Assembly: GCF_000317535.1 (NCBI RefSeq)
Contig: NC_019757.1
Coordinates: 6,402,501-6,466,500 of the forward strand
Length of the DNA stretch: 64,000 nt
Direction of reading: 5' to 3'
From: Cylindrospermum stagnale PCC 7417
GTDB taxonomy: Bacteria > Cyanobacteriota > Cyanobacteriia > Cyanobacteriales > Nostocaceae
The notes beneath the pieces are model-generated. The model ran no database searches, was not told where the DNA came from, and worked only from the letters and a program-made list of their open reading frames with translations. The position numbers were made by a program, and so were the translations under genes. Below, piece by piece: positions 47,421-56,883 of this stretch; the stretch's first letter is position 1, and every line of letters starts with the position of its first letter.

Positions 47421-47522
47421 TCTTATCTGATTTATGGGAATTTAGCTTTAGATTTGTTGGATTTTACAACTGAGGCTGATTTGGTTGCTTGATTAAACAA
47501 TAAAGCTAGTTTGGATAGTTAA
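47421..47522 (+). pseudogene. Possible short gene remnant with an in-frame stop
   Basis: One frame reads YGNLALDLLDFTTEADLVA, then TGA, then LNNKASLDS and TAA. The composition looks like the C-terminus of a small protein in which a Trp codon (TGG) became TGA. I cannot name the family and chance is possible. Confidence 0.3.
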
Positions 47523-47583
47523 AAATTAATAGAGGGTTACGTGTCTAACCCACCTTACAAACTTGTAGAGGAGAGTTAAAATA

Positions 47584-50500
47584 GTGAATCCAAATGATGA
47601 GCATAGTAAACAGGTAATTGAACAGCTAGAAAAGCTTCGCCAAGATTCTAGATTAAATAGAGTCATCAGTAATAATATTAATAATTATTGTTCTCTTAAT
47701 TTATGGCTTCTTGAAATAACACAGTCAAACTCAACAGAATATAGATTGTTATACGGATGGATTATTCCTTCTACTTATTATAAACCCGATAAATGGTCTG
47801 AGGCTGATGGTGGTAAAAAACAATCATTAGGAGAGCAACAAAATTCATACAAATTTCGTATTGCTAAATTAACCTTGTACTCTAACAGTAATGTAATTTT
47901 TGGTCTTATTAAAGAACTATGCCAAGGTTTATCTTTAACACAAGCTTGTACAAATATTAACATAGCTAATCCAACACATCATAATTATGGTACGCTAAAG
48001 CTTGCGTTGAATCAAAAAGATTTAAGTAAGAAGTTTGCTATTCGACCTACAATTCTACTAGAAACTAGACTGAGCAATGTAAAACGACATATTACAAATC
48101 CTTTTGAGCAAGTATCAGGATTTTCAGCTTCTTTATGGAATTGTAATAAGCTATCTTTATTTAAAGAGCAAAATAAAAATTCTGATTTACCTTGTACAGA
48201 TCAACTAATTAAAAACTGTTTATCTCATTTAAAAGAAGAAACAGGATTAGACTTTTGCTACATAGATAGTAAGCGTTTAGGCAATATTGAATGGTTGTGT
48301 TTTCCTCTTGCAGATGACTATGAACAAGAAAAAATTAGCTTTAAAATAGTAAATAATTATACTACCAAGGTAAATATCTTAACAGATACTTTTAACCCTA
48401 ATACTAATTTATTAATACGCTGTCGCTGCTGGAATCAAGAAGAGGTTGTTTTAGATCAGTGTAAAAATGACCATATTGATACTCAGAAACCTATAGAACT
48501 AGAGTTTAATAGTGAGCAACAAGTAGAAGCAGCTATGATAACTGTTTGGGTTAGGAGAGATGGAAAAGAATTTTGGGAAATTATTTATGAAAATTCCATT
48601 ACTTTAATAGATGAAATAGTTTCTGGGATAAGTAAATTAGAGCCAGAAATTCGATTACCATCAAACTGGTTGGAAAAGTGGAAAAATTCAAAACTAAAAG
48701 CAAGAATTAAAAAAAATGAAGTTATTCAACAATTCCATTCTGAAAATGTAACTATTACTCAAGCTCAAATTTCTCCTTGGAAATCAGCTAATGAAGATAT
48801 TCGTAAATTAACCAATAAACTTTACCCTCAGTCTTCTGGAGGTCAATTTTTTCAAAAAGGTTGGGAAAATTCAGATAATGATCCAGGTCGTTTAAGTTTT
48901 TTCGAATGGCTTAAATCTATAACTAACAATCATCAATTTACCAAAGTTTTATTTCTTGATCCTTATTTTGATGCTACTGATATTTTTGAAGTAGTCGCAA
49001 GAGCAGAAGCTATTCAAACAGAATATGTAGTGGTCACAAATACACAAACTATCTCACAATACAAATCTTTAGGATTAAAAGCAGCTTGTGAACATAATTT
49101 ACTTTTATTAATAAATTTAAAATTTAGATTACTTGATATTACAAGTAAAGGAGGAGGAGATAAACAATTATTTCATGATCGCTACATTTTAATTTTTGAT
49201 CAACAAGGTAAGGTCAAAACAGGATATCATCTATCCAACTCTCTTCAAAGTGCAACCAGTAATCACCCTTTGCTGATTACTCCAATACCTGATGACATTA
49301 TTAATAATGTTGAATTATACGTTGCAGATTTACTTCAAGATAATGAAAAAAGAGAAGTGAAGACTCTTTTTTCATCTGTTGAACATCAACAAATATTTTG
49401 TTCCGATCAAAGACTAACTGGACTATCTGCTATTCCTTACAATAATTTATTCTTTGCAGCATTGCTAAATGAACATAGTTTGGTTTATCTTAGTCAATCA
49501 GATTTAACGAATCAACTTCAGAGCAAAGGCATTTTAAATCAAGATGATAGCTTTATAATTACCAAAGAAATTAATAGTAGAATTAATTATTTTAGCGAAT
49601 TTATCAATCAAGCCAGCCAGGACAATTTTACCAAATTATGGATATCTTTTTCATCACTTTTAGCAACGGTTGAGAATTTAGAATACTTGAATATTTTAGT
49701 GAGCCAAGTTAGTATAAATTTTTATGTAAAAATCAGAGATTTTTTATTAAATTCATCAATCTTAATTCAAGAAAAAGTAATTAATTCATTTGAATTATCT
49801 CAAAATAGAGATGTAAGAGTAACTATAAATTTAGTCCAAAAAGATTTTAAAGATATACTTCTATATACAGGGGACTTTATACAAAAATCTGAAAATAATT
49901 GGTATACTTCTCCCAATAGTTGGAGTATACAATATGCGGGTAAAGTTTTAATTGAAAATTCTCCTCAAGATTTTCTAGAAGTGATATCTAATCTATATAC
50001 CAATTTAAAACATCAAAATTCAACCAATTGGATAAATGCAAGTATTTTATTTTATCTCATCAAACAGTTAGTACAAGAGATAACATATATTTCTATGGGA
50101 AATAAGACAAATCAAAAATTATTAGATTTATTACCTAGCAGCGATATTCCATTAATTAGAGCAATTGGAACACAAAGTTTATGGTTTTCTTTAAACTGCA
50201 AAAAAATTAATTTAAAATTCGCATCATCTATGGTTAGTAAATTAACGAGTATAGAAGAACAAGTATATTCTTTGGCTGAATGGATTTATAATCTAAGAAT
50301 TCAAGCTCAAAATGATCATCAAGAGAAGCCTGCTCAAGAAATACTACGAAAACAGATTTATGTTCATATTTGTCAATTATGGCTACCTGATTTTTCTCAA
50401 GAAACAATTTTGGGTGATATTATTCGTCGCTTAAGTGGCCCAATAGAAGGTAGTTGGGCTGTTTCTAATAACCGTGACTTGTTATTACCTTTACTGAATG

Positions 50501-50982
50501 CTAAAAAATTAAATCTTGATAATCTTGTAAAGCTTTGGTTTGATATATTATTAAAGCGTTTAAAAGTTAATCTAGGTCAAGAAATACCAGAAAATATTAA
50601 AGCATTGGATTATCCATACGATTTAGAAATTATAGAAATTTGTAGTTGGTCACTTATAAATACAAGTAGTGAAAATAGAGATGAATATTTAAAAGAAATA
50701 AATAAAATTTTTGAACGAGCCAAACGTATTTTACAAAAACCTTTTTCTCAATCTCATAATGCTCGTGATTGGTTTGATGCTTTTGTACTTCAATTGTGGC
50801 TTGGTATTTTTTATAAATTATGTTTAAAAAATGTAAATTTTGGAGCGGACAATGAATCCTTAAATAAATTAGAACAAAAGATTAAAGATATTGATAACTC
50901 AATTGAAAACATAAATTTTAATACAATTGATCCTTTAGATATAACTAAACAAATCAAAAATTATTATTTATTATTATCATAA
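47584..50982 (+). CDS. Large PLD-motif protein, possible VPA1262-type defence protein
   Basis: 1132 residues from a GTG at 47584 with AGAGGAGAG nine bases upstream. The N-terminal about 300 residues hold a domain that reminds me of the VPA1262-family N-terminus (YGWIIPSTYYKPDKWSEADGG; unverified). The centre has a phospholipase-D-like pattern: FLDPYFDATDIFEVVARAE (from about residue 457) and HDRYILIFDQQGKVKTGYHLSNSLQSA (H531, D532, R533), one HxD-type half-motif. The C-terminal about 500 residues are a helical domain with no motif I know. The gene is much more AT-rich than the window, uses mainly A/T-ending codons and shows no HIP1 octamer, so it was probably acquired. It ends two bases from a convergent broken Uma2 gene. 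Confidence 0.75.
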   Translation: MNPNDEHSKQVIEQLEKLRQDSRLNRVISNNINNYCSLNLWLLEITQSNSTEYRLLYGWIIPSTYYKPDKWSEADGGKKQSLGEQQNSYKFRIAKLTLYSNSNVIFGLIKELCQGLSLTQACTNINIANPTHHNYGTLKLALNQKDLSKKFAIRPTILLETRLSNVKRHITNPFEQVSGFSASLWNCNKLSLFKEQNKNSDLPCTDQLIKNCLSHLKEETGLDFCYIDSKRLGNIEWLCFPLADDYEQEKISFKIVNNYTTKVNILTDTFNPNTNLLIRCRCWNQEEVVLDQCKNDHIDTQKPIELEFNSEQQVEAAMITVWVRRDGKEFWEIIYENSITLIDEIVSGISKLEPEIRLPSNWLEKWKNSKLKARIKKNEVIQQFHSENVTITQAQISPWKSANEDIRKLTNKLYPQSSGGQFFQKGWENSDNDPGRLSFFEWLKSITNNHQFTKVLFLDPYFDATDIFEVVARAEAIQTEYVVVTNTQTISQYKSLGLKAACEHNLLLLINLKFRLLDITSKGGGDKQLFHDRYILIFDQQGKVKTGYHLSNSLQSATSNHPLLITPIPDDIINNVELYVADLLQDNEKREVKTLFSSVEHQQIFCSDQRLTGLSAIPYNNLFFAALLNEHSLVYLSQSDLTNQLQSKGILNQDDSFIITKEINSRINYFSEFINQASQDNFTKLWISFSSLLATVENLEYLNILVSQVSINFYVKIRDFLLNSSILIQEKVINSFELSQNRDVRVTINLVQKDFKDILLYTGDFIQKSENNWYTSPNSWSIQYAGKVLIENSPQDFLEVISNLYTNLKHQNSTNWINASILFYLIKQLVQEITYISMGNKTNQKLLDLLPSSDIPLIRAIGTQSLWFSLNCKKINLKFASSMVSKLTSIEEQVYSLAEWIYNLRIQAQNDHQEKPAQEILRKQIYVHICQLWLPDFSQETILGDIIRRLSGPIEGSWAVSNNRDLLLPLLNAKKLNLDNLVKLWFDILLKRLKVNLGQEIPENIKALDYPYDLEIIEICSWSLINTSSENRDEYLKEINKIFERAKRILQKPFSQSHNARDWFDAFVLQLWLGIFYKLCLKNVNFGADNESLNKLEQKIKDIDNSIENINFNTIDPLDITKQIKNYYLLLS

Positions 50983-50984
50983 AA

Positions 50985-51662
50985 TCAATCTACCCCTTTA
51001 TTTCTTACCCAATTGCGAAAAGCTTTAAGCGTTGCATTTCTCCCTGCGGTTTTACTTTTCTCAAGATATTGGGGAATCACTTCAATTAAGGGTAAATCGG
51101 GAAAATTTAAACTTGACTGAGACTCTACATAATTCCCATCTTGTAAAAGATTAATTTTTAACTTACCTTTTTCAAAACGCCAGAGTTCTGAAACCTGTAA
51201 AGCTTGATAAATATTTGGATGAGTGCGGGAAGTAATATCAATTTCTAAGGCTAAATCTGGTGGAGGATCGATTGTTAAATCTAGTCACTTTTTCCCACGA
51301 ATTAAAGCTTCATTTTTAATATAAAAACATTGGTCAGGTTCTATACCTTTCTCCATAAATTGATTTTTAAAGGTAGTAGAACCAAGACATCTAAATTCAA
51401 TATCTAGTTCTTCTAATAGTGCTTTGACTAAATCGCTAATAATTTCTTTATCGTCTTCATGTTCTGGTAATGGAGTTATAAGTTCTAACATTCCCCTGTC
51501 ATAAGCAATTCGTGCTGCACGATGCTCTCCTAATTCTTCGATAAATGCTTCTAATTCTGTCCAAGTGACATTTTGCAATAAAACTCTTTGTCCTGGTGGT
51601 ACATAGATGCGCTTTAGCTCCAACAACATCATTTCCACTCCTTGCAAAATATCAAAGTTCAA
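50985..51662 (-). pseudogene. Uma2-family gene with one in-frame stop
   Basis: The frame from the ATG at 51662 reads 125 residues (TWTELEAFIEELGEHRAARIAYDRGMLELITPLPEHEDDKEII…) to a TGA at 51285-51287, and then stays open in the same frame to a TGA at 50985-50987: LDLTIDPPPDLALEIDITSRTH…ALQVSELWRFEKGKLKINLLQDG…LIEVIPQYLEKS. The total of 226 codons fits a Uma2/DUF820 protein with no frameshift. One base change (CGA or AAA to TGA) explains the stop. The upstream half alone lacks the ExK catalytic strand (LALEIDIT) and is unlikely to work. Confidence 0.8.
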
Positions 51663-51663
51663 A

Positions 51664-51944
51664 TATTCTAAAACTAGTAGAAACCTCTAGTTCTTCCCTC
51701 CGCGTCTCTGCGTGAAAAAAGAACCCAAAACCTCATGGCAACGTCTTGTCAGTTTAACTAAAAATACCAAAAAAAAATTACTCTGTCAATATCAATCGCT
51801 GAAAACACCAATCTTCGTAAAATAATTGAGAATAGTATCAATAATATTGAGAATAGAGGCTATTTATTGAGAACTTGTTAATTCTACAATTTTTCTAAAA
51901 ATTGATATAAGCGAAAATTATTAATCTCAAAAGATGAATAAAGA
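51664..51944. other. Intergenic region with short repeats, no gene
   Basis: Contains a CTCCGCGTCTCTGCG unit (51697-51714) of the dispersed CTCTGCG family and three near-tandem ATTGAGAATAG-type units at about 51822-51875. The rest is AT-rich. No open frame of note. Confidence 0.5.
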
Positions 51945-51963
51945 GGGCGGGGAGACCCCGCCC
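51945..51963 (-). terminator. GC-rich hairpin just after typA
   Basis: GGGCGGGG (51945-51952) and CCCCGCCC (51956-51963) form a perfect 8-bp stem with a 3-base loop, starting 8 bases beyond the typA stop on the minus strand. Same REP-like core as at 7962-7980 after icd. Confidence 0.6.
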
Positions 51964-51970
51964 CTACGGG

Positions 51971-53761
51971 TTACCGTTTTGCTAATTTCTTGGACATCTT
52001 GCGGAGACGAATTGATTGGGGTGTTACTTCCACTAATTCATCTGGGCCGATGTACTCAAGGGCACGTTCTAGACTCATGTCTATGGGTGCTTGCAACTGT
52101 ACCAGTTCATCACCACCAGCGGCGCGGTGGTTGGTTAGCTGCTTGGTTTTACAGATGTTCAGTTCTAAGTCTTGGGGGCGATTGTGTTCACCAACAATCA
52201 TGCCTCTGTAAACTTTGGTGCCGGGAGTGATAAAGAATGAACCTCTATCTTCAGCGTTTCTCATGGCGTAGAAGGTAGAAACACCTTCTTCAAAGGAGAT
52301 TAAAACGCCTTTGTTCCGGGCTTCAATTTCGCCACTGAATTGACGGTAGTCGAGGAAACTGTGATTCATGATGCCTTCACCACGAGTCATCCGCATAAAT
52401 TCACCCCGGAAACCAATTAAGCCACGGGCGGGAATCACGAACTCTAGTTGTGTGCGATCGCCACTACCAGGTTGCATATCTTGCATTTCGCCTTTGCGTT
52501 GTCCCAAGCGTTCGATGCAGCTACCGACGCCATCGGCGGGAACGTCCAACACTAGGAGTTCATAAGGTTCGCAAGGTTGACCGTTAACTTCACGGTAAAT
52601 TACTTGAGGCTGAGATACTTGGAACTCGAAACCTTCGCGGCGCATGGTTTCGATTAAGATACCCAGGTGTAATTCTCCCCGACCGGAAACCAGGAATTTA
52701 TCTGGTGAATCGGTTTCTTCAACCCGCAGGGCGACGTTTGTTTCCAATTCGCGGAATAAGCGATCGCGCACTTGGCGAGAAGTTACCAACTTACCTTCTT
52801 GACCAGCAAAGGGAGAATCATTCACCCAGAAGGTCATTTGCAAAGTTGGTTCATCCACTTTAATTAGTGGTAAAGCTTGGGGTTCGTTGGGGTCAGTGAT
52901 CGTTTCCCCGATATAAGCATCAGCAAAACCAGACACGGCAACGATATAGCCGGCGGTTGCTTCTTCCATTTCCACCCGCTTCAAGCCTTCAAAGCCCATC
53001 AGCTTGGTGATTTTACCCTTGACAATGGTGCCATCTTCTGTAACCAGCGCGGCTTGCTGCCCAGAGCGGATAGTCCCATTGTGAATTCTCCCAATGACAA
53101 TCCGCCCCAAATATTCAGAATAATCTAGGGTTGTGACTTGCAATTGCAGGGGCTTATTGGGGTCACCTACAGGTGCTGGTACGTGGCGGAGAATTGCTTC
53201 AAATAAAGGTTGCATATCTACCGCTTCTGCTTCCAAGCTTTCCTTGGCGTAACCTCCCATACCGGAGGCAAACAGATAGGTAAAATCACACTGGTCTTCA
53301 TCTGCCCCTAATTCCAAGAACAGATCGAGAACTTTATCAACCGCAACGTGGGGGTCAGCTTGTCCACGGTCGATTTTGTTGACAACAAGAATTGGGCGCA
53401 GACCTTTTTCCAACGCTTTTTTGAGGACAAAGCGCGTTTGGGGCATGGGGCCTTCGTTGGCATCAACAATCAGCAGACATCCGTCAACCATGCCGAGTAC
53501 CCGTTCCACTTCACCGCCGAAGTCAGCGTGTCCAGGGGTATCAACAATATTAATCAGCGTTTCTTTATAGCGAACCGCTGTATTTTTGGAAAGGATAGTA
53601 ATTCCTCGTTCCCTTTCTAGGGCGTTGGAGTCCATGACGCAATCCGGAACGTCTTCCCCTTCGCGGAAAATGCCGGATTGTTTGAGGAGTGCATCAACGA
53701 GGGTGGTTTTGCCGTGGTCAACGTGGGCAATAATGGCGACGTTACGAATTGGGAGCGTCAT
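51971..53761 (-). CDS. typA: Translational GTPase TypA/BipA
   Basis: 596 residues, normal length. GTPase motifs: AHVDHGKTT (G1, about 12-20), RERGITI (G2), DTPGHADF (G3), [10 protein letters not shown] (G4) and a G5 Ser-Gly. Then domain II, EF-G-like domains III and V ([31 protein letters not shown]) and the BipA-specific C-terminal domain ([34 protein letters not shown]…[14 protein letters not shown]). It is a ribosome-associated factor for assembly and stress adaptation. The start [17 protein letters not shown] fits the family. Single gene with a hairpin right after its stop. Confidence 0.97.
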   Translation of the reverse strand: MTLPIRNVAIIAHVDHGKTTLVDALLKQSGIFREGEDVPDCVMDSNALERERGITILSKNTAVRYKETLINIVDTPGHADFGGEVERVLGMVDGCLLIVDANEGPMPQTRFVLKKALEKGLRPILVVNKIDRGQADPHVAVDKVLDLFLELGADEDQCDFTYLFASGMGGYAKESLEAEAVDMQPLFEAILRHVPAPVGDPNKPLQLQVTTLDYSEYLGRIVIGRIHNGTIRSGQQAALVTEDGTIVKGKITKLMGFEGLKRVEMEEATAGYIVAVSGFADAYIGETITDPNEPQALPLIKVDEPTLQMTFWVNDSPFAGQEGKLVTSRQVRDRLFRELETNVALRVEETDSPDKFLVSGRGELHLGILIETMRREGFEFQVSQPQVIYREVNGQPCEPYELLVLDVPADGVGSCIERLGQRKGEMQDMQPGSGDRTQLEFVIPARGLIGFRGEFMRMTRGEGIMNHSFLDYRQFSGEIEARNKGVLISFEEGVSTFYAMRNAEDRGSFFITPGTKVYRGMIVGEHNRPQDLELNICKTKQLTNHRAAGGDELVQLQAPIDMSLERALEYIGPDELVEVTPQSIRLRKMSKKLAKR

Positions 53762-54250
53762 AGAAGCTTTTTGCGAACTCTTAGAAGGGATTTTTGGATT
53801 AACAACTAAATGTTAGAGTGATAGGCTTTTCTAACAGAATTAGGCACGATCAGCAAATTCTGTAAAGAACCTTTAACAATTCTAGCTTAATTGTCACAAT
53901 TAAGTAAAATTTTGCAACTGCGTCCGCAACAAAAATTTGAGGCGATTTGAAGGGTGTATTTGGCTGTGAAATATTTACTTGGTAAGGATTCTCGGACTTT
54001 TTGGGGAAAGGGTAAATTTAATTAAGTTTACCAATGACCCCAAGTGCAGAGTTGGGAAAGATCAATGGCTAGGCATAATTGCTGGAGGATTCGGGTTGAG
54101 ATGGCGGTGTTATGATTTTAGATGGGCTGTTGATTTAAGATCGCGATCGCCTGAGTTTGACAAACCAGTGGCGATGTCCAAGGAAGCCCGCCGGAGTTGC
54201 ATTTACCAAAATTTGCTCTTGTCAGTCGATACATCCGCCAAGTGTCAACA
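53762..54250. other. Intergenic region between typA and the XRE-like gene
   Basis: About 490 bases with no supported gene. A 123-codon open frame (53979-54350) is not convincing: no domain, heavy Arg/Trp/Ser content and it runs into the XRE gene in another frame. It contains a HIP1 octamer near 54141. Promoters of both divergent genes should be here but no clear box is visible. Confidence 0.45.
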
Positions 54251-54463
54251 ATGGGTTTGGTCAAGTTACGGATTAAAGAGTTTGCCGCTAGAGAAGGCTG
54301 GACACTCAAGGAAGTTTCTGAGCGGTCTAAAGTGCCATATAGTACCGTGAAAAGTTATGCCGTGTCTCCGGGAATGGTGATGGCTGATTTAACTGCCTTG
54401 CGAAGACTAGCACGGACTTTTGATGTGTTAATTGAAGACTTGTTTGATGTAGTCGAAGAATAA
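54251..54463 (+). CDS. XRE-like helix-turn-helix protein
   Basis: 70 residues from the ATG at 54251; the longer in-frame start at 54197 gives a non-family N-terminus. Pattern: LRIKEFAAREGWTLKEVSERSKVPYSTVKSYAVSPGMVMADLTALRRLARTFDVLIEDLFDVVEE, a five-helix Cro/C1-type HTH. It probably binds DNA as a small regulator; the -EDLF-VVEE end is typical. A palindromic repeat follows 15 bases downstream and a kinase gene 138 bases downstream on the same strand. Confidence 0.85.
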   Translation: MGLVKLRIKEFAAREGWTLKEVSERSKVPYSTVKSYAVSPGMVMADLTALRRLARTFDVLIEDLFDVVEE

Positions 54464-54477
54464 GCTTAGAAAAAACC

Positions 54478-54503
54478 TAGAGACGTTGCATGCAACGTCT
54501 CTA
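54478..54503. repeat. Palindrome of the TAGAGACGTTGCATGCAACG family
   Basis: Perfect 26-bp palindrome TAGAGACGTTGCA / TGCAACGTCTCTA, 15 bases after the XRE gene stop. Related to 26218-26247. Confidence 0.85.
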
Positions 54504-54601
54504 CATCAATTTGTTAGACATTGATTTTGGTATCCTTTTTCACGGGCATTTACTTAAAGTCCGTGCCAAAATTAACTTATATCTCTATAAATTTATAAGT
54601 A

Positions 54602-55465
54602 ATGGCTTGGCTATCAGGACAGCGATTGCAGGATGGTAAGTATACCATTGAAAGGAAGTTAGGACAGGGCGGTTTTGGCATTACTTATCTTGCCAGAGAT
54701 AAAAATGGCAATCCATTTGTTATCAAAACCCTGAAGGATACAGATATAGACAATGATGATTTTGATAAACGCCAGCAAGATTTTGTTAATGAAGCACTCA
54801 GATTAGCTAAATGCAGTCATCCTCATATTGTTAAAGTTTACAACTGTATCAATGAGGGTGGACTATTGGGTATGGTCATGGAGTATATTGAAGGGGAAGA
54901 GTTAGGCAGTTTAGGAAATGTACCAGAGTCTCAGGCTTTAGGCTATATTCGACAAATTGGTGAAGCATTAACAGTTGTTCATCAAAATGGTTTATTACAT
55001 CGGGATGTCACACCAAAAAATATCCTAGTAAGAAGTAATAAATCTGAAGCCGTTCTGATTGATTTTGGAATTTCCCGTGAGTTTGCCCCTAATGTAACGC
55101 AGACTCATACAGCATTTTTTACACCTTTCTATGCACCACCTGAGCAATATAATCCTCGTGCCAAGCGCGGCCCTTTTATGGATGTATACTCTTTAGCTGC
55201 AACCCTATACAAATTGCTAACGGGATCAGAACCTGAATCCGCAGTCTCTAGAGCAATTGGTTGTCAACTAGCGGAACCCAAAAAACTTAATTCTAGTATT
55301 AGTAATAGAATTAATAAGGCAATTCTTAAAGGAATGGAGTTACAACCAGATAACCGTCCTCAGTCAGTTCAAGAATGGTTAGAACTTTTAAAAGTACCAA
55401 AAATTACGAGTTTAAATATAGACGAATTGTTCTTAGAAGTTATTGAACTTTCCTTAGAAGAATAG
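54602..55465 (+). CDS. Ser/Thr protein kinase, catalytic-loop Lys replaced by Thr
   Basis: 287 residues, kinase domain only. GQGGFGITYLA (Gly loop, about 23-33), FVIKTLKD with the ATP-binding Lys, LLHRDVTPKNILVR, where Thr replaces the usual Lys two residues after the catalytic Asp, LIDFGISREF, and FYAPPEQYNPRAKRGPFMDVYSLAATLYKLLTG. This HRDxT variant occurs in other cyanobacterial kinases, so activity is still plausible. No membrane segment. It is followed on the same strand by a RelE/HigA-type pair after a dispersed repeat. Confidence 0.88.
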   Translation: MAWLSGQRLQDGKYTIERKLGQGGFGITYLARDKNGNPFVIKTLKDTDIDNDDFDKRQQDFVNEALRLAKCSHPHIVKVYNCINEGGLLGMVMEYIEGEELGSLGNVPESQALGYIRQIGEALTVVHQNGLLHRDVTPKNILVRSNKSEAVLIDFGISREFAPNVTQTHTAFFTPFYAPPEQYNPRAKRGPFMDVYSLAATLYKLLTGSEPESAVSRAIGCQLAEPKKLNSSISNRINKAILKGMELQPDNRPQSVQEWLELLKVPKITSLNIDELFLEVIELSLEE

Positions 55466-55493
55466 AAAAGCGTTAACTCTCTCTACATCTTAA

Positions 55494-55520
55494 CTCCGCG
55501 TCCTCTGCGCCTCTGCGGTT
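55494..55520. repeat. CTCCGCGTCCTCTGCGCC short repeat
   Basis: Copy of the dispersed CTCTGCG family between the kinase and RelE-like genes. Same family as 11472-11507 (inverse strand), 36102-36127 and 51697-51714. Confidence 0.75.
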
Positions 55521-55576
55521 CGTTTCCCCATCAACCCCAACACCAACATGAAAATGCGATAACATAAAATTACATC

Positions 55577-55903
55577 ATGGAAGCACTACCGCGAGAAATT
55601 CAAAGATATATTACACTTGATAACAAGATTCCCTTTGATGACTGGTTTAATTCTTTACGAGATACTAAAGCTAAAGATAAAGTTATTGTGAGATTGGAGC
55701 GAGTAAAGCTAGGTAATTTAGGTGATTACCGCTCAATTGAACAAGGAGTATACGAATTAAGAATTGACTTTGGGCCTGGTTATCGTGTTTATTTTGGACA
55801 AATTGGCACAACCATAGTACTTCTACTATGCGGTGGAGACAAAAGTAGTCAACAGCAAGATATTCGCCAAGCTCTAGAATACTGGAAAGCCTACAGGAGT
55901 TAA
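55577..55903 (+). CDS. RelE/ParE-family addiction module toxin
   Basis: 108 residues of the phage-derived Gp49/TIGR02683-type killer family: FDDWFNSLRDTKAKDKVIVRLERVKLGNLGDYRSIEQGVYELRIDFGPGYRVYFGQIGTTIVLLLCGGDKSSQQQDIRQALEYWKAY. Typical RelE-fold core RIDFGPGYRVYF and the final LEYWKAYR. Likely a ribosome-dependent mRNase, though the mechanism varies in this family. Only four bases separate it from its antitoxin gene. Confidence 0.9.
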   Translation: MEALPREIQRYITLDNKIPFDDWFNSLRDTKAKDKVIVRLERVKLGNLGDYRSIEQGVYELRIDFGPGYRVYFGQIGTTIVLLLCGGDKSSQQQDIRQALEYWKAYRS

Positions 55904-55907
55904 ACAA

Positions 55908-56261
55908 ATGCTTAAAAGTTTACCTTACCAAGACTTTTTAATCTCACATCTCAAAGACAAAAATCATGCGGCTGGTTATATTGAAGCTGTGTTTGAAGAA
56001 CAAGATCCCGAACCTGAACTACTCAAACTTGTACTCAGCAATGTAGCCGAAGCACTGAGTGAACAAAATATGACACCTGAAGAAGCAAAACTGCATCGAG
56101 AAAAACTAGATGAATTGCTATCCCAACAGGGAAGTGAAGCAATTTATAATCTGGGAACTTGGCTAAATGCTTTGGGATTAAAACTAACCGTTGCTGTTGC
56201 TGAAAAGGTAGAAGATAATAACATCACTAATGCTGTCACTAGCTCCGAAGTTCCTGTTTAA
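55908..56261 (+). CDS. HigA-like antitoxin (TIGR02684-type)
   Basis: 117 residues. It has the antidote-family layout: YQDFLISHLKDKNHAAGYIEAVFEEQDPEPELLKLVLSNVAEAL, an HTH-like middle that looks degenerate, and LGTWLNALGLKLTVAV near the end (family pattern L-L-xALGLRLxV). It should bind the RelE-type toxin encoded just upstream. Toxin-first order is usual for this family. Cotranscription is expected from the 4-base gap. Confidence 0.82.
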   Translation: MLKSLPYQDFLISHLKDKNHAAGYIEAVFEEQDPEPELLKLVLSNVAEALSEQNMTPEEAKLHREKLDELLSQQGSEAIYNLGTWLNALGLKLTVAVAEKVEDNNITNAVTSSEVPV

Positions 56262-56266
56262 CCAAA

Positions 56267-56839
56267 ATGCTATCAGAACGCTTTACCGCAGCCCTTACCT
56301 ACGCCACCGAACTCCACGCCAAACAGGTGCGTAAAGGCTCAGGAGTCCCTTATATTGCCCATTTATTGGGTGTCACCAGTATTGCATTAGAACATGGTGC
56401 TAACGAAGACGAAGCGATCGCATCTTTATTACATGATGCCATCGAAGATCAAGGCGGTGCTGCCACAAGAGCAGAAATCCGCCAGCGCTTTGGTGAGAAC
56501 GTGACAGCAATTGTCGATGCTTGCACAGACGCCGACACCACACCCAAACCCCCTTGGAAACAGCGCAAACAAGCATATATTGCCCATATTCCCACCGCTT
56601 CCCCATCAGTGCTGCTAGTTTCCGCAGCGGATAAACTCTACAATGCTCAGTCAATTCTCAGAGATTATCGCATCGTCGGTGAAACACTGTGGCAACGCTT
56701 TCAGGGCGGTAGAACGGGTACACTGTGGTATTATCGAGCGCTGGTGGATGCTTTTAACAAAACGAAAGTAACTCCCCTGGTAGAAGAACTAGAACGGGTA
56801 GTTTTAGAGTTAGAGATGCTGACAAACCATAAAAAATGA
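56267..56839 (+). CDS. HD-domain phosphohydrolase (MESH1-like)
   Basis: 190 residues with a complete HD fold: ALTYATELHAKQVRKGSGVPYIAHLLGVTSIALEHGANEDEAIASLLHDAIED (His, then HD) and VIDACTDAD-like VDACTDAD, then ADKLYNAQSILRDYR. This is the small stand-alone hydrolase type related to the ppGpp-hydrolase half of SpoT (MESH1). The (p)ppGpp substrate is inferred, not shown. It starts 5 bases after the HigA-like gene, so it may be part of the same transcript. Confidence 0.82.
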   Translation: MLSERFTAALTYATELHAKQVRKGSGVPYIAHLLGVTSIALEHGANEDEAIASLLHDAIEDQGGAATRAEIRQRFGENVTAIVDACTDADTTPKPPWKQRKQAYIAHIPTASPSVLLVSAADKLYNAQSILRDYRIVGETLWQRFQGGRTGTLWYYRALVDAFNKTKVTPLVEELERVVLELEMLTNHKK

Positions 56840-56883
56840 AGGATGAAGGCTGAATCATTTCATCCTTCACACTTCATAATTTG

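Noticed and set aside
51934-53816. Several plus-strand frames across typA
   Set aside because: Antisense shadows of the typA reading frame.
53979-54350. 123-codon frame overlapping the XRE gene
   Set aside because: Composition is unlike protein of this genome, no domain, and it overlaps a better supported gene in another frame.
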